Shown piece by piece: positions 5,695-8,011 of a stretch of DNA of 8,011 nt (position 1 is its first letter; each line of letters opens with the position of its first letter). The notes below the pieces were generated by a model that had not been told where the DNA came from, searched no databases, and saw only the letters and a program-made list of their open reading frames with translations. Position numbers and translations under genes: made by a program. The stretch is from Candidatus Uhrbacteria bacterium (lineage in GTDB: Bacteria; Patescibacteriota; Patescibacteriia; UBA9934), in assembly GCA_030688135.1 (NCBI GenBank), contig JAUYIW010000036.1:1-8011 (forward strand). Reading direction: 5' to 3'.

Positions 5695-6348
5695 ATGATA
5701 CTCACACGCACAAATATACTCGATAGAATAAAGTCAGGTGATTTAAAATTTGAGCCTCAAATTGACCAGTTTCAACTTCAACCTCATGCGCTCGATCTAA
5801 GGCTTGGTTACAAGTTTCTGATTCCAAAAAATTGGGTGATGACCAACCATGGTCGTAAAGCCTTAAATGTTTCGATTGAAGACGTGGACTGGCATAAAGA
5901 ACAATTTGACGAAGTCATTCTTGAACCTGGGCAATATTTTGACCTTTTGCCAAATGAATTTGTGATTGGCACATCGCTTGAAAGAATAGAAATGAATGCA
6001 CACGACTTGATGGCTATTCTCTTTCCTCGAACGTCTACAAATAGGCGCGGAATCAATCTGTCACTTTCAGGGATTATTGATACCGGCTACAATGGCCACT
6101 TAATTTTTCCAATGAAGAACGAGGCAGGTAACCAAGTTTTACGAGTTTACCCAGGTGAGCGTGTTTGCCAAGTAATTTTCGAAGAGCTAAAAGAACCATT
6201 AAGCGATGACGAAGCGCGTATGCACGGACTAACCGAGGCGAAATATTCAAACTCAGGTGAACCAAAATATAAAGTAGATAAATCAGACGAGCGCGAGCTA
6301 CTAGTGAGCGGACGACTCGATGACCTCAAACAAAAATTCGGGCTTTAA
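5695..6348 (+). CDS. dcd: dCTP deaminase / dUTPase superfamily protein
   Basis: Trimeric dCTP deaminase/dUTPase-fold protein, 217 residues from ATG 5695. A longer GTG start at 5677 adds only six residues, and the family usually begins close to this MILT. Family motifs are QPHALDLRLG (29-38), FVIGTSLERIEM (89-100), PRTSTNRRGI (111-120, equivalent to RSSLARLGL), GIIDTGYNG (126-134) and YPGERVCQVIF (152-162). The dCTP deaminase catalytic Glu, in a GxxxLExxN-type strand (E138 in E. coli), falls at Pro139 by my alignment. D129 and Y132 instead fit the dUTPase motif GxIDxxYxG. It may therefore be a dUTPase or a non-deaminating relative; the glycine-rich C-terminal dUTPase motif is not evident. Possibly leaderless, and its stop codon lies in a terminator loop. 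Confidence 0.8.
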   Translation: MILTRTNILDRIKSGDLKFEPQIDQFQLQPHALDLRLGYKFLIPKNWVMTNHGRKALNVSIEDVDWHKEQFDEVILEPGQYFDLLPNEFVIGTSLERIEMNAHDLMAILFPRTSTNRRGINLSLSGIIDTGYNGHLIFPMKNEAGNQVLRVYPGERVCQVIFEELKEPLSDDEARMHGLTEAKYSNSGEPKYKVDKSDERELLVSGRLDDLKQKFGL

Positions 6349-6364
6349 TGCCTGAATTTTTTTT
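6332..6364. terminator. Bidirectional terminator overlapping the dcd stop codon
   Basis: AAAAATTCGGGC pairs with GCCTGAATTTT and the following T. The stem is about 12 pairs (6332-6343/6350-6361) with one G-T, and the loop TTTAAT (6344-6349) contains the TAA stop. Eight Ts (6357-6364) follow on the plus strand. On the minus strand TTTTT also follows the stem, so it can serve the convergent deaminase transcript as well. Confidence 0.9.
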
Positions 6365-6407
6365 ATAAGAGGCGTTCTGTCACAAGTACAGGTTTAGGAT
6401 CGAAAAT

Positions 6408-6425
6408 GGACTGATTTATAAGTCC
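6408..6425 (-). terminator. Weak hairpin just after the deaminase stop
   Basis: GGACT (6408-6412) and AGTCC (6421-6425) pair around an eight-base loop, five bases beyond the minus-strand stop codon. On the minus strand ATTTTCG follows. It may be a first, weak terminator ahead of the stronger one at 6332-6364. Confidence 0.35.
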
Positions 6426-6429
6426 AAAC

Positions 6430-7344
6430 TCATAGTTGCTTTAAAACATTTTTTAATTGACGGCATGCATCTTCACTATCTTCATATTCAATATGATACA
6501 CGACCGCTGGGTTTCCTTTTGCAAATCTTGAAACGCTTGTATCTTTCTTGCTAAGCAACACTAATGGCTTATCGTGAACATGCGCAGTCATAAGTTCGCC
6601 TCCTGTTCCAAGCGACGGATAACTAACTTCAGCTATTGTAACGCCAGCCTCGCAAACTTTTTGAGCGTCTATCTTGAATACTTCAGAAGATGGTACATCT
6701 ATATTTGTTTCAGGATCGCTATGGAGATGTGGAATATAGGCGTCAATCCCAAGCTCATTACATACCTTACCTAAATCCTCATAAAGCTTCTTCTGGCTAT
6801 CTTTCTTATCTTCTGGAAGGTTTGTAAGAGCTCCCGAGATATACGCTGACTTCACACTAGGCTTCAATGTGGTTGCAAATACTTTATCCCGCTGAAACTT
6901 ATCATAAGCGCCTTCAACCAAATAAACGTCGCGGATCCGAGCGTCGATTATATAGTCCCAGCAGGGCTTACAAGCCCACCAGTGGCCGTAAAAGTACATA
7001 TCAACCCCTTTGGTATCAATTCCCTGCTCACGAGCCACGTTTATCACCATTTGCTCTGCGTGCCCTGGCGAATCATGCATATTGCACAATTCATATCCTT
7101 CACCACTTGGACACTCTTGTACCACTCGAGGGCACACATGAGGAACCATGCTACCCTTATTGTATCCATTTCCGGCATAGGCCAATACTTTGCCATCACG
7201 CACTAGAACAGCTCCAATAGGAAAAATGGTGTCACCTGCACACTTCTCGCGCGCCTGCCTGGCCTGTTGCATCATAGGATTGTCTTCAGGCACAAACTTG
7301 AATTCTCTGCCCTCTGGGAGATATGGATATTCGATTTGTGACAT
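6430..7344 (-). CDS. Fused dCMP-deaminase-like and DNPH1-like nucleotide N-hydrolase
   Basis: A 304-residue two-domain protein. Residues about 20-160 are a zinc cytidine/deoxycytidylate deaminase-like domain: NGYN (59-62), HAE (95-97; zinc ligand H95, proton shuttle E97) and ACKPC (124-128; zinc Cys 125 and 128). Extra Cys and His at 69-90 (C71, C78, C87, H90) could hold a second, structural zinc. Residues about 165-304 align by eye with DNPH1/RCL: YISGALT (168-174) with its YFCGSIR, D226 with the catalytic Asp, AEVSYPSLGTGGEL (238-251) with AEVTQPSLGVGYEL, and a similar HIEYEDSEDACRQL ending. Y168, D226, S244 and E250 match rat Tyr13, Asp69, Ser87 and Glu93. Inferred reactions are deamination of a deoxycytidylate, then glycosidic cleavage of the deoxyuridylate to base plus deoxyribose 5-phosphate. 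The C-terminal domain could instead be a deoxyribosyltransferase relative. It lies 23 bases after the DHFR-family gene, so probably cotranscribed; no Shine-Dalgarno sequence. Confidence 0.85.
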   Translation of the reverse strand: MSQIEYPYLPEGREFKFVPEDNPMMQQARQAREKCAGDTIFPIGAVLVRDGKVLAYAGNGYNKGSMVPHVCPRVVQECPSGEGYELCNMHDSPGHAEQMVINVAREQGIDTKGVDMYFYGHWWACKPCWDYIIDARIRDVYLVEGAYDKFQRDKVFATTLKPSVKSAYISGALTNLPEDKKDSQKKLYEDLGKVCNELGIDAYIPHLHSDPETNIDVPSSEVFKIDAQKVCEAGVTIAEVSYPSLGTGGELMTAHVHDKPLVLLSKKDTSVSRFAKGNPAVVYHIEYEDSEDACRQLKNVLKQL

Positions 7345-7367
7345 ATTTGAACAGGTACACGAAGAGG

Positions 7368-7889
7368 TTATAGTCCTTCGCTAACGCTGAGTACGCGATA
7401 ATGCAACAACACTGCTTGGCTACCTATTGGCTCTGAACTAACAAGCTCAAGTCTCTGAGCAGGAACGTTATCGACTAAAGACACTCCACTTCCAAACAAA
7501 ACAGGCTCAACGGTTAAATATAAATCAGTTATTAATCCTTCGCGTAACCAAAGTGAGTAAATCTGCGCACCACCAGCGATTACAACAGTTTCAAAGCCTC
7601 GCACTTTAAGATCATCCAAAATCTCACTAGGCGAAGCCGAGGTATATTCAAGCTCACCTTCACGACCTTCCAAACCCGACGTATCTCGAGTCATGACTAT
7701 ATTCAATCGATCAGGCAATGGTCTGCCAATAGTTTCATAAGTTGTACGCCCCATAACCAAAACACCAGCCTCTTTAGTTTTCGCTACAAAGAAACGTTTG
7801 TCTTCTTTACTTGTCCAATCGGCAAGTTGATCCTTAGATTCTGCAATCTTGCCGTCAACACTAATTGCTGCTATAAGTTCTACTTTCAT
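7368..7889 (-). CDS. Dihydrofolate reductase family protein (FolA or RibD-C type)
   Basis: NADPH-dependent reductase fold, 173 residues. It starts VELIAAISVDGKIA (3-16), which is RibD-C-like. It then has W25 and D30 with the same five-residue offset as Trp22 and catalytic Asp27 of E. coli DHFR, VMGRTTYETIGRPLP (45-59, cofactor-binding and FolA-like), NIVMTR (63-68) and VVIAGGAQIY (102-111). The C-terminal strand region TDLYLTVEPVLFGSGVSLV is typical of both families. True DHFR activity, regenerating tetrahydrofolate for thymidylate synthesis, is plausible because D30 and the MGRxTxExIGRPLP motif are kept. A RibD-like reductase cannot be excluded. First gene of a minus-strand pair. It is the only gene here with a reasonable Shine-Dalgarno sequence (AAGG, plus-strand 7898-7901, eight bases from the ATG). 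No thymidylate synthase is in view. Confidence 0.85.
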   Translation of the reverse strand: MKVELIAAISVDGKIAESKDQLADWTSKEDKRFFVAKTKEAGVLVMGRTTYETIGRPLPDRLNIVMTRDTSGLEGREGELEYTSASPSEILDDLKVRGFETVVIAGGAQIYSLWLREGLITDLYLTVEPVLFGSGVSLVDNVPAQRLELVSSEPIGSQAVLLHYRVLSVSEGL

Positions 7890-7914
7890 ATCAATTACCT
7901 TGAATTACGAAACT

Positions 7915-8009
7915 CGATGAGATTTGCGTGAACGGGCTGTCGATCCCCGTGAACCCTACTAAAACGTAGGGAGAACGGGGGCGACGGGCGCCTGTGAACG
8001 CAAAGATCG
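7915..8009 (+). ncRNA. Long GC-rich hairpin, candidate structured RNA or leader
   Basis: Nested stems account for most of 95 bases: CGAT/ATCG (7915-7918/8006-8009), TTTGCGT/ACGCAAA (7923-7929/7998-8004), ACGGGC/GCCTGT (7932-7937/7990-7995, one G-T), GTCG/CGAC (7939-7942/7982-7985), CCCCGT/ACGGGG (7945-7950/7975-7980) and CCCTAC/GTAGGG (7954-7959/7966-7971), with loop TAAAAC. Two internal loops place GA opposite GA, which would form tandem sheared G-A pairs only in a plus-strand RNA. It lies 25 bases upstream of the minus-strand DHFR-family start, so it could also be that gene's leader. I match it to no known RNA family. Confidence 0.5.
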
Positions 8010-8011
8010 TA

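Noticed and set aside
7915..8009. Tetrahydrofolate riboswitch ahead of the DHFR-family gene, or an integron attC site
   Set aside because: The sequence lacks the conserved folate-aptamer segments I know. The terminal arms repeat GTGAAC directly rather than giving the AAC/GTT core-site pairing of attC.

Overview
The window looks like a chromosomal piece of a Candidate Phyla Radiation / Patescibacteria-type bacterium. This is inferred from several signs: compact bacterial housekeeping genes, an AT-leaning composition, a 20-bp CCTGCC/GGCAGG palindrome of a kind I recall from such genomes, short A-rich leaders that mostly lack a Shine-Dalgarno sequence, and nucleotide-salvage genes. Tryptophan is encoded by TGG and the ORFs read cleanly, so nothing suggests a recoded UGA. 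I cannot place the lineage more finely.

Layout. Positions 1-293 hold no recognisable gene, but contain inverted repeats and a good extended -10 promoter for gyrB. gyrB (294-2375) ends in a strong intrinsic terminator. A repeat-bearing leader (about 2431-2734) precedes secE and nusG. A 306-base gap after nusG holds GC-rich palindromes, then a promoter with a perfect TTGACA and a foldable leader in front of rplK. rplK and rplA are separated by 92 bases with a possible L1-binding mimic. After rplA, where rplJ-rplL often follows, there is instead a degenerate GGTTA repeat phased at about 10.4 bp, then a bidirectional terminator.

The second half changes character. A minus-strand 133-residue helical protein of unknown function (5202-5603) is divergent from a dCTP deaminase/dUTPase-family gene (5695-6348). 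Convergent to the latter is a minus-strand pair: a dihydrofolate-reductase-family gene (7368-7889) followed by a 304-residue protein (6430-7344). The right edge carries a long, GC-rich, nearly complete hairpin (7915-8009).

How the genes work together. gyrB, secE, nusG, rplK and rplA are core topology, secretion, transcription and ribosome genes. The three nucleotide genes converge on deoxyuridylate metabolism. The most interesting is the 304-residue protein. Its N-terminal half is a zinc dCMP-deaminase-like domain, and its C-terminal half aligns by eye with the 2'-deoxynucleoside 5'-phosphate N-hydrolase DNPH1/RCL, with the catalytic Tyr, Asp, Ser and Glu positions kept. One polypeptide may therefore deaminate a deoxycytidylate and then cleave the resulting deoxyuridylate into base and deoxyribose 5-phosphate. 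In human cells the same two steps, carried out by the separate proteins DCTD and DNPH1, remove 5-hydroxymethyl-deoxycytidylate.
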